Below are positions 1-5,708 of a stretch of DNA of 6,866 nucleotides, in pieces; the first letter of the stretch is position 1, and each line of letters starts with the position of its first letter. Below the pieces are notes generated by a model. It was not told the origin of the DNA. It worked only from the letters and a program-made list of their open reading frames with translations, and ran no database searches. The position numbers and the translations under genes are program-made. The stretch comes from Chloroflexota bacterium (lineage in GTDB: Bacteria; Chloroflexota; Dehalococcoidia; Lucifugimonadales; UBA3495). The stretch is taken from positions 1 through 6,866 of the forward strand of contig JADFQT010000139.1 in NCBI GenBank assembly GCA_022561675.1, given 5' to 3'.

Positions 1-2
1 GC

Positions 3-200
3 GACACTCAGCTGGTGGAAATTCCCAATCCTCCGGAAGATCAGTATTCTTGGCACGTGGAGGAGGAGTTCGTCGCATCGATCCGCGAAGGCAAGCCCGT
101 CGCCCGCACTCCCTTTGACGTTGGTCTCCACTACATGGAGTTCACCGAAGCGGTAACCCGCAGCGCCCAAACCGGACAGGCAATTTCTCTGCCATTATAA
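3..200 (+). CDS. Gfo/Idh/MocA-family oxidoreductase, C-terminal end (5' partial)
   Basis: Only the last 65 codons are present; the reading frame is already open at the left edge and ends at TAA 198-200. The tail has the usual closing pattern of Gfo/Idh/MocA NAD(P)-dependent sugar or cyclitol dehydrogenases: a helix followed by a conserved 'EFVASIREGKPVARTPFD' stretch, then 'GLHYMEFTEAVTRSAQTG' and a final 'LPL'. In this family that region is the end of the alpha/beta substrate-binding domain, where 'xSxxTGxxxxLP' closes the protein. The NAD-binding Rossmann fold and catalytic residues lie outside the window, so the substrate cannot be named. It points toward the kinase gene (convergent), with gene-free sequence between them. 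An internal GTG at 15 is not a credible start, because the fold cannot begin there. Confidence 0.8.
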   Translation, partial: DTQLVEIPNPPEDQYSWHVEEEFVASIREGKPVARTPFDVGLHYMEFTEAVTRSAQTGQAISLPL

Positions 201-249
201 ACCCGGGCCACCACACCTCCGGGCCGCTAAAACGCTGGCTGAACCGGCC

Positions 250-282
250 AAAAACAACCGGGCCCCGTTTGGGGCCCGGTTG
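250..282 (-). terminator. Intrinsic terminator, minus-strand orientation
   Basis: A perfect 12-bp inverted repeat (255-266 with 271-282) encloses a 4-base loop. Read on the minus strand the stem is followed at once by TTTTT (254-250), the layout of a Rho-independent terminator. On the plus strand no T-run follows, although the A-run before the stem means it might still slow transcripts leaving the oxidoreductase gene. It lies about 450 bp beyond the kinase stop codon, so it could end a long 3' tail of the kinase mRNA or a separate small RNA. Confidence 0.65.
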
Positions 283-293
283 AACAGAGTCCT

Positions 294-318
294 CCAAGCG
301 GGTGACGGAACCGCTTGG
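294..318. other. Perfect 8-bp stem-loop beside the terminator
   Basis: CCAAGCGG (294-301) and CCGCTTGG (311-318) pair perfectly around the 9-base loop at 302-310. There is no T-run on either side, so it is not an intrinsic terminator by itself. It lies 11 bp from the terminator hairpin, so any transcript crossing this area would carry two strong hairpins in a row. Confidence 0.55.
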
Positions 319-388
319 GTGTATCCGCTGGAGTTGTCGGACGATTGCTTTAGTAGTGCGACTTCATCAGCGTTACTGCCTGTAGTTG

Positions 389-420
389 ATTGTACCCCTC
401 AATTCTTAAAATCCTGTTAA
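389..420 (-). promoter_or_regulatory. Weak promoter-like elements in an AT-rich island (minus strand)
   Basis: On the minus strand, TTAACA (420-415) resembles a -35 box and TACAAT (394-389) a -10 box, each five of six to consensus. The spacer is 20 bases, longer than the usual 16-19, which weakens the case. A start near 382 would give a transcript of about 130 bases ending at the minus-strand terminator at 250-282. This is a low-confidence inference from sequence alone. Confidence 0.2.
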
Positions 421-530
421 CAAATGGTAGCAATTTGGTCATGCCCGGGCCGGCGAAGGAACGGATGAACCCGGTGGCGGGACTGGAAGTCGCCCGGGGC
501 GGCTGAGGCAGGAGCAAGCTAGTGCTCAAT

Positions 531-563
531 ATACCGGAGGCATACCGGCGGGATACCGGCGGG
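531..563. repeat. Three tandem copies of an 11-bp unit
   Basis: The units are 531-541 (ATACCGGAGGC), 542-552 and 553-563 (both ATACCGGCGGG). The last two are identical and the first differs at two positions. The period is close to one DNA helical turn, so three copies would present the same face, as in some protein-binding arrays. Replication slippage is an equally simple origin. Confidence 0.75.
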
Positions 564-587
564 TCCGCGGAGGGTGTCTAGTTTGCT

Positions 588-664
588 GGTTTCTCCCCTT
601 TGGCAGGTGGGAGACTAAGAGGGGTGCTGTGACCCTTCCTAACCTCACTTTAATAAAGGGAGGG
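588..664 (+). repeat. Dispersed palindromic repeat, copy A
   Basis: This resembles copy B at 3107-3189 in the same orientation. The shared layout is GGTTTCTCCCCTTT (B: GGTTCTCACCCTTT), a G-rich centre, then ACCCTTCCTAACCTCACTTT (B: ACCCTTCCCAACCCCCTTT) and a closing purine-rich GGGAGGG-like end. It contains short inverted segments such as TCTCCC (592-597) with GGGAGA (609-614). It is too short for a gene and matches the general style of degenerate intergenic palindromic repeats. The family name is unknown to me. Confidence 0.5.
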
Positions 665-674
665 ACATTTTAAC

Positions 675-721
675 CGCCCTCTTGGAGCGCCGGGCTCGAA
701 ACCCGCGCGGTGATGAGGGCG
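675..721. other. Large imperfect hairpin next to the kinase stop codon
   Basis: CGCCCTC (675-681) pairs with GAGGGCG (715-721). Inside, GCG-C-CGGG (687-694) pairs with CCCGCGC (702-708), with one bulged C, around the loop at 695-701. It begins 6 bases past the kinase TAA, and the intervening bases read TTTTTT on the minus strand. The T-run precedes the stem in the kinase's direction, so this is not a standard intrinsic terminator for that gene. It could stabilise the 3' end of the mRNA or act as a U-less terminator. Confidence 0.5.
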
Positions 722-727
722 AAAAAA

Positions 728-2095
728 TTAGGCCGGTTGACCGACCGGTTCAAGAGGCAGGGTGAACCTAAACTCTGCACCTTCGCCAGCCTGGCTGATT
801 ACTTCTATCTCGCCCTGGTGGGCCTCGATCAAACGGCGGGTAATGGTTAACCCCAGGCCGACGCCGCCGGTGGCGCGAGAGCGCGACTTGTCCACCCGAA
901 AGAAGCGTTCGAAGACGTAAGGCTGATCCTCCACGGCAATGCCGGGACCATCGTCCTTGACCGACACCTGAACCCGACCCTCGGCCTGTCTGGCCCAGAT
1001 TTGAATTCGGCCGCCCGTGGGCGTGTGAGCTATAGCGTTAACCAACAGGTTGCACAGCACCTGACTTACTCGCTGGGCATCCGCTTGAATGGGTAAGCGG
1101 CAAGCCTCATCCACTTCCAAAGCGATGGATTTTGCCTGTGCCTGGGGATTGACGGCAAGGCATGCATCTCTGATCAAGTCTCCCAAGTCGCAGGACTGGA
1201 GCCTAAGCTGCATCTGACCGGATTCGACCAGGGCTAGGTCCTGAAGGTCTTCAATCAGTCTGGTCAGCAATTGGATCTCGCCCCGTATTGAGGCCAGGGT
1301 TTCAGCGTCGGGCTGCATCAATCCATCACTGATTCCTTCCACATAACCCCTTATGTTAGTCAGGGGCGTGCGCAACTCGTGGGCCACGTCTCCCACCAAA
1401 TTACGCCGCAGCTCCTCGGTACGCGATAACTCCGCCAGCATAGTGTTGAATGTTCGGGCCAATTCGCCTACTTCGTCCCTGGATTGAACGTTGGCTCTCA
1501 CGGTAAAGTCTCGGCGCGCGGCCTGCCTTGAGACCCGGGCCAGGGTCTCCAATGGTTTCAATATCCGGTGGGAAACGAAGAAGGTCAGGATCATGGCGAT
1601 TCCCACCGCCAGCAACCCGCTTAAAATCAGCAGCAGGCTCAGCGAAGGACCCGAGCTCTCCGCGACCACGACCGAACGTGTGGAGGCGCCAGCGGGAACG
1701 CCGGGGCTGAACCACAGGGTGCCTACAGGGCCTTCCACCCCGGGAACAGAAGCCTTCTGCCGGCTGGTACCGGTTGCACTCAGATACTGGCCGATAACGG
1801 AATCATTGGAATCGGCCACGACCTGATTTTGAAGGTCGGTCAAAACCAGGTGCTCTCCATAAAGGGCAGAGGCATTTTTCAGGATGGCCTGAGACCCCAG
1901 CCAACTACCGTTATACAGATAGCTATCGGACAGCAATTTGGTCAAGCGTTGGTCATGGGCCGCCGCTTCTCGCCCTTGGAGCCGGTTTATCTCGGCTCTG
2001 GCAGCCAGATTAGCGAATACGGCCGTCATCCCCACGGTGATCAAGATCACGACGATCATGCTCAGCAGTAGTTGCCAGCGTAGGCTATAAATCAA
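728..2095 (-). CDS. Membrane-bound sensor histidine kinase (BaeS/ResE-like)
   Basis: This protein of 455 residues senses a signal outside the cytoplasm and phosphorylates the partner regulator encoded just upstream. It has a first membrane helix at about residues 8-30, an extracytoplasmic sensor of about 120 residues with no recognised fold, a second membrane helix at about 152-174 and a HAMP linker at about 175-226. The HisKA domain carries the phospho-acceptor H239 in 'DVAHELRTPL', with E240 and T243 of the kinase/phosphatase HExxT motif. The HATPase_c domain has the N box (N349, N353), G1 box DDGPGI (381-386), F box FERFFR (395-400) and G2 box GVGLGL (411-416). All catalytic boxes are intact. 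The start codon is TTG at 2095, 3 bp after the regulator stop and without a clear Shine-Dalgarno, which suggests translational coupling. Starting at M13 would cut into the first membrane helix. The stimulus is unknown. Confidence 0.95.
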   Translation of the reverse strand: MIYSLRWQLLLSMIVVILITVGMTAVFANLAARAEINRLQGREAAAHDQRLTKLLSDSYLYNGSWLGSQAILKNASALYGEHLVLTDLQNQVVADSNDSVIGQYLSATGTSRQKASVPGVEGPVGTLWFSPGVPAGASTRSVVVAESSGPSLSLLLILSGLLAVGIAMILTFFVSHRILKPLETLARVSRQAARRDFTVRANVQSRDEVGELARTFNTMLAELSRTEELRRNLVGDVAHELRTPLTNIRGYVEGISDGLMQPDAETLASIRGEIQLLTRLIEDLQDLALVESGQMQLRLQSCDLGDLIRDACLAVNPQAQAKSIALEVDEACRLPIQADAQRVSQVLCNLLVNAIAHTPTGGRIQIWARQAEGRVQVSVKDDGPGIAVEDQPYVFERFFRVDKSRSRATGGVGLGLTITRRLIEAHQGEIEVISQAGEGAEFRFTLPLEPVGQPA

Positions 2096-2098
2096 CTT

Positions 2099-2794
2099 TT
2101 AACCGCAAAACTTATACCCCATTCCGTAAACGGTTAGGATATGCTCAGGACGGTTGGCATCCCATTCAATCTTCCTTCTCAGGTTAAGGATATGCACGTC
2201 CATTGTCCGGTCCATACCCTCGTAGTCGCAGCCCATTGCCTTTTCTATCAGCTGAGATCGGCTGAACACCCTCCCGGGCTCTCGCATCAGCACTGCCAGC
2301 ACCTTGAACTCCGTCGGTGTAAGCCTCACCTGGTGGTCGCCCCGGGTCACGCTGCACTGCTCCAGGTCCAGGGCAACATCGCCGCATTTTATGAGGACCG
2401 GATTTTTGTTCTGGTCCCGGGAGGAAGTACGTCGCAGAACAGCGCGTACCCGCGCCACCAGCTCGCTGGGGCTGAAGGGTTTAGCTACGTAATCGTCGGC
2501 ACCCAGATCCAGGCCTTCCAGCTTGTCCGCAAGGGTGCTCAACGCCGTGAGCATAATGATGGGCACGTCCGACTCCTGGCGCAAGATCCGGCAAACCTCC
2601 GTTCCGCTGAGGCCCGGCAGCATCAGGTCCAGCACTACCAGGTCGGGCCTCAGCTCCCTGGCCTGAGACACCCCAGCCGGCCCATCGTGAGCGGCCGCCA
2701 CCTGGTACCCACCTTTCTCCAGGTAGACCCGTAAGATTTCTGAGGTTTTTGGGTCGTCCTCTACCACCAGCACCCGCTGGCCCGCCTGAGGCAT
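2099..2794 (-). CDS. OmpR/PhoB-family response regulator
   Basis: This DNA-binding transcription factor is the partner of the downstream histidine kinase. Numbering is from the ATG at 2800. The receiver domain (about 8-123) has the acidic pocket E14-D15-D16, phospho-acceptor D58 in 'LVVLDLMLPG', switch T85 and conserved K107 in 'AKPF'. A short linker leads to a winged-helix domain at about 137-231, with the recognition helix around 'DRTMDVHILNLRRKI' and the terminal hairpin 'VYGMGYKF'. Two ATGs lie 6 bp apart. AGGAGG at 2807-2802 is 1 base from the ATG at 2800 but 7 bases from the ATG at 2794, so 2794 is the more likely start, giving 231 residues. No residue needed for phosphorylation is missing. 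Targets are unknown; autoregulation is usual for such pairs but no operator is proven here. Confidence 0.95.
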   Translation of the reverse strand: MPQAGQRVLVVEDDPKTSEILRVYLEKGGYQVAAAHDGPAGVSQARELRPDLVVLDLMLPGLSGTEVCRILRQESDVPIIMLTALSTLADKLEGLDLGADDYVAKPFSPSELVARVRAVLRRTSSRDQNKNPVLIKCGDVALDLEQCSVTRGDHQVRLTPTEFKVLAVLMREPGRVFSRSQLIEKAMGCDYEGMDRTMDVHILNLRRKIEWDANRPEHILTVYGMGYKFCG

Positions 2795-2801
2795 GGCCAT
2801 C

Positions 2802-2807
2802 CCTCCT
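2802..2807 (-). promoter_or_regulatory. Shine-Dalgarno that selects the regulator start
   Basis: The minus strand reads AGGAGG here, a perfect match to the anti-Shine-Dalgarno core. The spacing of 7 bases to the ATG at 2794 is ideal, while the upstream ATG at 2800 is only 1 base away, too close for initiation. Confidence 0.8.
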
Positions 2808-2823
2808 ACTGCAACTACTACTT

Positions 2824-2852
2824 ATTATCCAGGCTGGGAGCGCTTAAGAAAA
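2824..2852 (-). promoter_or_regulatory. Candidate promoter of the two-component operon
   Basis: GATAAT (2829-2824 on the minus strand) matches five of six -10 bases. A TTTTCT at 2852-2847 sits 17 bases upstream but matches only three of six -35 bases. Transcription from near 2816 would give a leader of about 22 bases that includes the Shine-Dalgarno. The weak -35 would fit an activated promoter, but that is inference. Confidence 0.3.
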
Positions 2853-3014
2853 TGGCAGGGGACTTGGTGGAGAAGAAGGATTAAGCTGCCGGCGAGCCGG
2901 GGGTAAAGGGAGCTAGGGTTTGGACAGCCTCTGGAGGACTGAGACATCATCAATGGCCAAAGCGAAACAGACCTGAGAGGAGGTTTCGGGACATCCTGTG
3001 GAGGAAGGTGTCCT

Positions 3015-3048
3015 GGCGGCCGCCGGCCGCGGCGGCGCAAAAGCCGCC
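3015..3048. repeat. GC-rich palindrome and stem-loop cluster
   Basis: A perfect 10-bp palindrome (3015-3024) is followed by a perfect 6-bp GC stem (3031-3036 with 3043-3048) around GCAAAA. No T-run follows on either strand, so a terminator is unlikely. The function is unknown. Confidence 0.5.
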
Positions 3049-3106
3049 AATTCTTCGACCGGCTGGTGAAATTCGCGGGATACTCCGGAGGATAGGTAAG
3101 AACTCT

Positions 3107-3189
3107 GGTTCTCACCCTTTAGTAAGCTGACAGGGGGAGTTGGAGGGCGTGGTATAACCCTTCCCAACCCCCTTTCGTCAGTTGAGGGG
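3107..3189 (+). repeat. Dispersed palindromic repeat, copy B
   Basis: This is the second copy of the element at 588-664, in the same orientation. The strongest match is the C-rich segment at about 3156-3174. It contains an inverted pair CCCCT/AGGGG near 3169-3189. It lies between the VOC gene and the two-component operon. Confidence 0.5.
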
Positions 3190-3241
3190 CTTTACAAACA
3201 CACTCTAGTGCCTTTTGGGGGGCACCCTGATGGAGAGAGGC

Positions 3242-3589
3242 TCAGCCCTTCATCAGCCCAATTAGGTTCCCTTCAGGGTCGCTGAACATGGCCAGCGTAA
3301 CGGTATCGGGTATTTCCATCGGCGGCAAGACAGTTTTACCGCCGAGACGTTCGGCCTTGTCCAGATAGGCCTGCAGGTCGTCTACCTGGGCGTAAAATGT
3401 CACCCGACTGGTTCCATCGTTGGCCGACGCGATGCCGCCGTTAATACCGCCCTCGGCGTGGGTGTCGACCATACCGTAGTTGAAGGGATTATTATTGTCG
3501 ATGTGCCAGTCAAACAGGTCTTTATAAAATGCTTGGATCTTTTCGTGGTCTTTGGCCTGAATTTGAAAACGCACCACAGGATTTCGCAT
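3242..3589 (-). CDS. VOC superfamily (glyoxalase/bleomycin-resistance fold) small protein
   Basis: This protein has 115 residues, the usual size of single-domain members of the vicinal oxygen chelate superfamily. The two beta-alpha-beta-beta-beta halves are visible: residues 1-55 begin 'VVRFQIQAKDHEKIQAFYKD' with 'LFDW' and end in 'GGINGGI'. Residues 62-115 begin 'RVTFYAQVDDLQAYLDKA', continue through 'LGGKTVLPPMEIPDTVTLAMF' and close with the hallmark 'DPEGNLIGL' (104-112), whose glutamate is a common metal ligand. Members include glyoxalase I, extradiol dioxygenases and resistance proteins, but most in this compact subgroup have no known substrate and I assign none. It lies 43 bp after the DnaC-like gene on the same strand, so it may be co-transcribed. 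No strong Shine-Dalgarno precedes the ATG. Functionally it looks unrelated to the replication genes. Confidence 0.9.
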   Translation of the reverse strand: MRNPVVRFQIQAKDHEKIQAFYKDLFDWHIDNNNPFNYGMVDTHAEGGINGGIASANDGTSRVTFYAQVDDLQAYLDKAERLGGKTVLPPMEIPDTVTLAMFSDPEGNLIGLMKG

Positions 3590-3601
3590 GGCCTACTCTT
3601 T

Positions 3602-3623
3602 GGGTTTTATTCGGGTTTTATTC
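3602..3623. repeat. Two tandem copies of an 11-bp unit before the VOC gene
   Basis: GGGTTTTATTC occurs twice without a gap (3602-3612 and 3613-3623), in the short space between the DnaC-like stop and the VOC start. It is probably a slippage product. Confidence 0.7.
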
Positions 3624-3632
3624 CGCAGGCAT

Positions 3633-5060
3633 TCATGACCGCCGCTGGTCCCGATAGTTGGGCGCCGCCACCGGCTGCCAATCCACCACCATGCTGTCGA
3701 CCAGCCGGGAAGCGATGCGCGGCTTGACGCTTTCCAGCAAGTCGAGGCTGAAGGAAGTGGTTATGACCGTGGGCAGGCGCGCCTCGTGGCGGTGCACCAC
3801 AATCTGGTACAGCTTTTCTTCGGCCCAGGCGGTGCTGCTTTCCGCCCCCAGATCGTCCAATATCAGCAGAGGCACAGTCTTGATCTGCTCGAAAAGCTCA
3901 TCATATCCGATGGGACTGTCCGGGCTGAAGGTGGCTCGCAGGTGATCCAACAGCTCCGGAACGAAGGCGAAGAAGACCGGTCTCCCCTGCAGTTGGGCCT
4001 GCCCGGCGATGGCCACGGCCAGATGGGTTTTGCCACAGCCGCTGGGACCGGTGTAGAGCAGCCACCCTTCAGGATGCGACGCGAAGGACTCGGCTGCCCG
4101 CTTTGCCTGGGTCAAGGATGTCTGCTGGTCCGGGGTTGCCGCCCGACCGCCTCGCGGGTCAAAGCTTTCGAAAGTCATCCGTCGGGCCATATCTGGGGGC
4201 AAATCTCCGATGCGGCGGGCCAGCCGCGTGTTGTATTGCCCCAGCCGGTAGACCCGGGAGAATCCATCAGCGCTTTCCATCCGGGTGCGCAAGCCCTCAT
4301 CCAGTCGCTCCAGCGGCCCACGCACCGTTATTACGGTGGGCAGCTGGGCATTAAAACGGTGGTTGAAAATTTGAAACAGCTTCTCCTGCGCCCAGGCAGT
4401 ACCGGTATGGGTGTTCAGGTCGTCCAGTACCAGGACGGCTGCGGTGCGCACTTGTTCGAAAAGGTCGGCGTAAGACACTTCACTGTCCGGGGAGTAGGTG
4501 GCTCTCAAGTGGTCCAGAAGGTCGGCCACAACCATGAAAAAGGTGGTCTGGCCCCGTTCAACGCACCTGCTGGCAATAGCTACCGCCAAGTGGGTTTTCC
4601 CCGAACCACTGGGGCCAGCGAAAACTATCCAGCCCGCCGGCGATTCGGCGAACCGGACCGCGGCTTCCATCGCCCCCTCAAACAGCCCCTGGCTACCGGT
4701 GTCCGGCAGGGGTCCCTCAGGCCTGGTTCCGGCGAAGGTGATCCGGCTGAGGGGGCCCAGGTTGCTGTAGCGCAGCAAGGATGCGCTGCGGGCCGCTGGA
4801 CTGCCCTCTTCCTCTTGGCAGTGGCAGAGGAAGGCCTCACCGAAGTCGGGGTGACCCACCGGAACCTGCTTGCTGACCCAGCCGGCTCCCTGGCAAATTG
4901 GGCAGAAACTAACGGTCTGGACGCTGCCCGGAAGGCTGTCCGGGAGACTTTCTCGATGATTCCCCCGGTGTCTCCCAAGGTAGGTGTCCCCGGCGCCGTT
5001 GGTACTCTTCGATGTATTTTTCTGGGTTATCCGCTTGAGTATATCGCCCAGACTTTCCAT
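3633..5060 (-). CDS. dnaC: DnaC/DnaI-like helicase loader with two tandem AAA+ modules
   Basis: This protein of 475 residues is about twice the length of a normal DnaC or about 1.5 times DnaI. It starts 'MESLGDILKRI' and has a zinc-binding motif (C53, C56, C79, C81), as in DnaI-type loaders. Module 1 has Walker A GPSGSGKT (149-156) and Walker B VLVLDDL (D213, D214). Module 2 has Walker A GPSGCGKT (338-345) and Walker B LLILDDL (D402, D403). Residues 132-245 and 321-434 align without gaps at about 66 of 114 identities (my hand count), so this is an internal duplication. Module 2 keeps the 'TTS' sensor-1 end and the 'PRIASRL' arginine finger (R452). In module 1 these positions read 'TVR' and A264, so it probably binds ATP but cannot complete a neighbour's site. 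The ATG at 5060 is the only ATG/GTG/TTG before the zinc finger. The role, loading the DnaB helicase, is inferred from family and neighbours. Confidence 0.92.
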   Translation of the reverse strand: MESLGDILKRITQKNTSKSTNGAGDTYLGRHRGNHRESLPDSLPGSVQTVSFCPICQGAGWVSKQVPVGHPDFGEAFLCHCQEEEGSPAARSASLLRYSNLGPLSRITFAGTRPEGPLPDTGSQGLFEGAMEAAVRFAESPAGWIVFAGPSGSGKTHLAVAIASRCVERGQTTFFMVVADLLDHLRATYSPDSEVSYADLFEQVRTAAVLVLDDLNTHTGTAWAQEKLFQIFNHRFNAQLPTVITVRGPLERLDEGLRTRMESADGFSRVYRLGQYNTRLARRIGDLPPDMARRMTFESFDPRGGRAATPDQQTSLTQAKRAAESFASHPEGWLLYTGPSGCGKTHLAVAIAGQAQLQGRPVFFAFVPELLDHLRATFSPDSPIGYDELFEQIKTVPLLILDDLGAESSTAWAEEKLYQIVVHRHEARLPTVITTSFSLDLLESVKPRIASRLVDSMVVDWQPVAAPNYRDQRRS

Positions 5061-5706
5061 TCTCTTTGCCCCCGTCCCTTCCCGCTGTAGCCCAACGGCG
5101 CAATATGGCGGAAATATAGCCCCAGTTCCGCTTGTTTTGGGTCACCGCGATTTTGAAAGCATCATCGATCCATGACCAGGAATATTCCGCCTCCGCTTCC
5201 TTTAGCTCCTCAGCCAGCATGGGAGATATGGTTCCAATGTTGTCTTCGTACCGGGCGAAAATATTTGGTTTTTCTTCGGTAGAGGGAACCAGCGGCTGCT
5301 TTCCTGTAGGCGAACTATCCATTGGGGCGGCGCCAGCTTTCTTCAACCTGGCCAGGGCTCGGCGGCCCGCCTCCGTATTCAGCAAGAAAAACGTCTCTTC
5401 CGGCCGGGAAGATTCCTGCTGGTAACCCAGAAAAATCCCCCGGTCCACCGCCGCCTGGAAACCCCGCAGCACCGCCGCCTGGGGTTCATCTCCCGGAGTC
5501 TTCAACCCGCCAATTAGAACCCGATCACTGAGCAATCGACTGACCGGTACCACGGGAAGGGAGCCCCTTTGCTGTTGGAGCAACCAGATGCCACGCAGGG
5601 CCACTTTCAGCTCGGCAATATCGGAGATCTGCTCAAGCAGAGAACCTAAAAGAGGGTCGGGTACCGGAGTGCAGCGGACGCTCCGCGGAAAGCCGGTAAA
5701 AAGCAT
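4909..5706 (-). CDS. dnaD: DnaD-domain replication protein (primosome component)
   Basis: This protein has 265 residues. Residues 1-110 form a conserved N-terminal block ('GFPRSVRCTPVPDPLLGSLL', 'ELKVALRGIWLLQQQRG', 'AVLRGFQAAVDRGIF') that looks like a winged-helix region. A linker (about 120-145) leads to the DnaD/DnaB_2 domain at about 148-205, shown by 'YEDNIGTISPMLAEEL', 'WIDDAFKIAVTQNKRNWGYI' and 'ILRRWATAG'. In Firmicutes DnaD binds DNA and helps recruit the helicase and its loader at origins and stalled forks. Its position between a DnaB-like and a DnaC/DnaI-like gene fits that role. The ATG at 5706 is 2 bp after the dnaB stop; the frame is open farther upstream but lies inside dnaB and is not family-like. 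The last 50 codons overlap the next gene by 152 bp in a different frame, yet still look protein-like ('NPEKYIEEYQRRRGHLPWE'). Confidence 0.88.
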   Translation of the reverse strand: MLFTGFPRSVRCTPVPDPLLGSLLEQISDIAELKVALRGIWLLQQQRGSLPVVPVSRLLSDRVLIGGLKTPGDEPQAAVLRGFQAAVDRGIFLGYQQESSRPEETFFLLNTEAGRRALARLKKAGAAPMDSSPTGKQPLVPSTEEKPNIFARYEDNIGTISPMLAEELKEAEAEYSWSWIDDAFKIAVTQNKRNWGYISAILRRWATAGRDGGKENGKSGRYTQADNPEKYIEEYQRRRGHLPWETPGESSRKSPGQPSGQRPDR

Positions 5707-5708
5707 GG

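Larger units (their letters stand above)
201..727. other. Convergent intergenic region, hairpin- and repeat-rich, no gene seen
   Basis: This stretch lies between the stop of the oxidoreductase and the stop of the histidine kinase. I found no protein-coding frame with protein-like composition. It contains a perfect 12-bp hairpin (255-282), a perfect 8-bp hairpin (294-318), an AT-rich island around 385-435, an inverted pair GAGCA/TGCTC (512-516 and 523-527), three tandem 11-bp units (531-563), one copy of a dispersed repeat (588-664) and a large imperfect hairpin (675-721). Each is listed separately. Confidence 0.7.
2808..3241. other. Gene-free region upstream of the two-component operon
   Basis: This region holds the candidate promoter (2824-2852), GC-rich palindromes and a dispersed repeat copy (3107-3189). 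Notable structures are GGACA/TGTCC (2989-2993 and 3009-3013), the 10-bp palindrome GGCGGCCGCC (3015-3024), and a 6-bp GC stem GGCGGC/GCCGCC (3031-3036 and 3043-3048) with a six-base loop. Open frames exist on both strands but have proline/arginine- or glycine-rich low-complexity composition and no ribosome-binding site. One short plus frame ending at TAG near 3093-3095 closes with a protein-like tail (FFDRLVKFAGYSGG) but has no ATG, GTG or TTG start after its upstream stop, so I do not call it a gene. A weak stem, GTGCC/GGCAC at about 3209-3226, lies just downstream of the VOC gene. Confidence 0.6.

Noticed and set aside
688..710. A T-arm-like GGGCTCGAAACCC suggesting a tRNA
   Set aside because: There is no acceptor stem, D-arm or anticodon arm around it on either strand, and the stem-loop geometry is off; it is the inner stem of the 675-721 hairpin.
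2141..2734. 197-codon plus-strand open frame opposite the response regulator
   Set aside because: It is antisense to a strongly conserved OmpR-family gene; its product is histidine/glutamine-rich with no family resemblance.
2825..3115. 96-codon minus-strand open frame in the gap between the VOC gene and the regulator
   Set aside because: It is Pro/Arg/Ser-rich low-complexity sequence with no ribosome-binding site and overlaps the candidate promoter and palindromes.
3209..3226. GTGCC/GGCAC stem after the VOC gene as a terminator
   Set aside because: There are only five base pairs, with no clean T-run after it on the minus strand; it is too weak to call.
3786..5090. 434-codon open frame on the plus strand opposite the DnaC-like gene
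   Set aside because: It lies antisense to a clearly recognised tandem AAA+ gene, has no recognisable domain, and arises from the duplicated GC-rich coding sequence.
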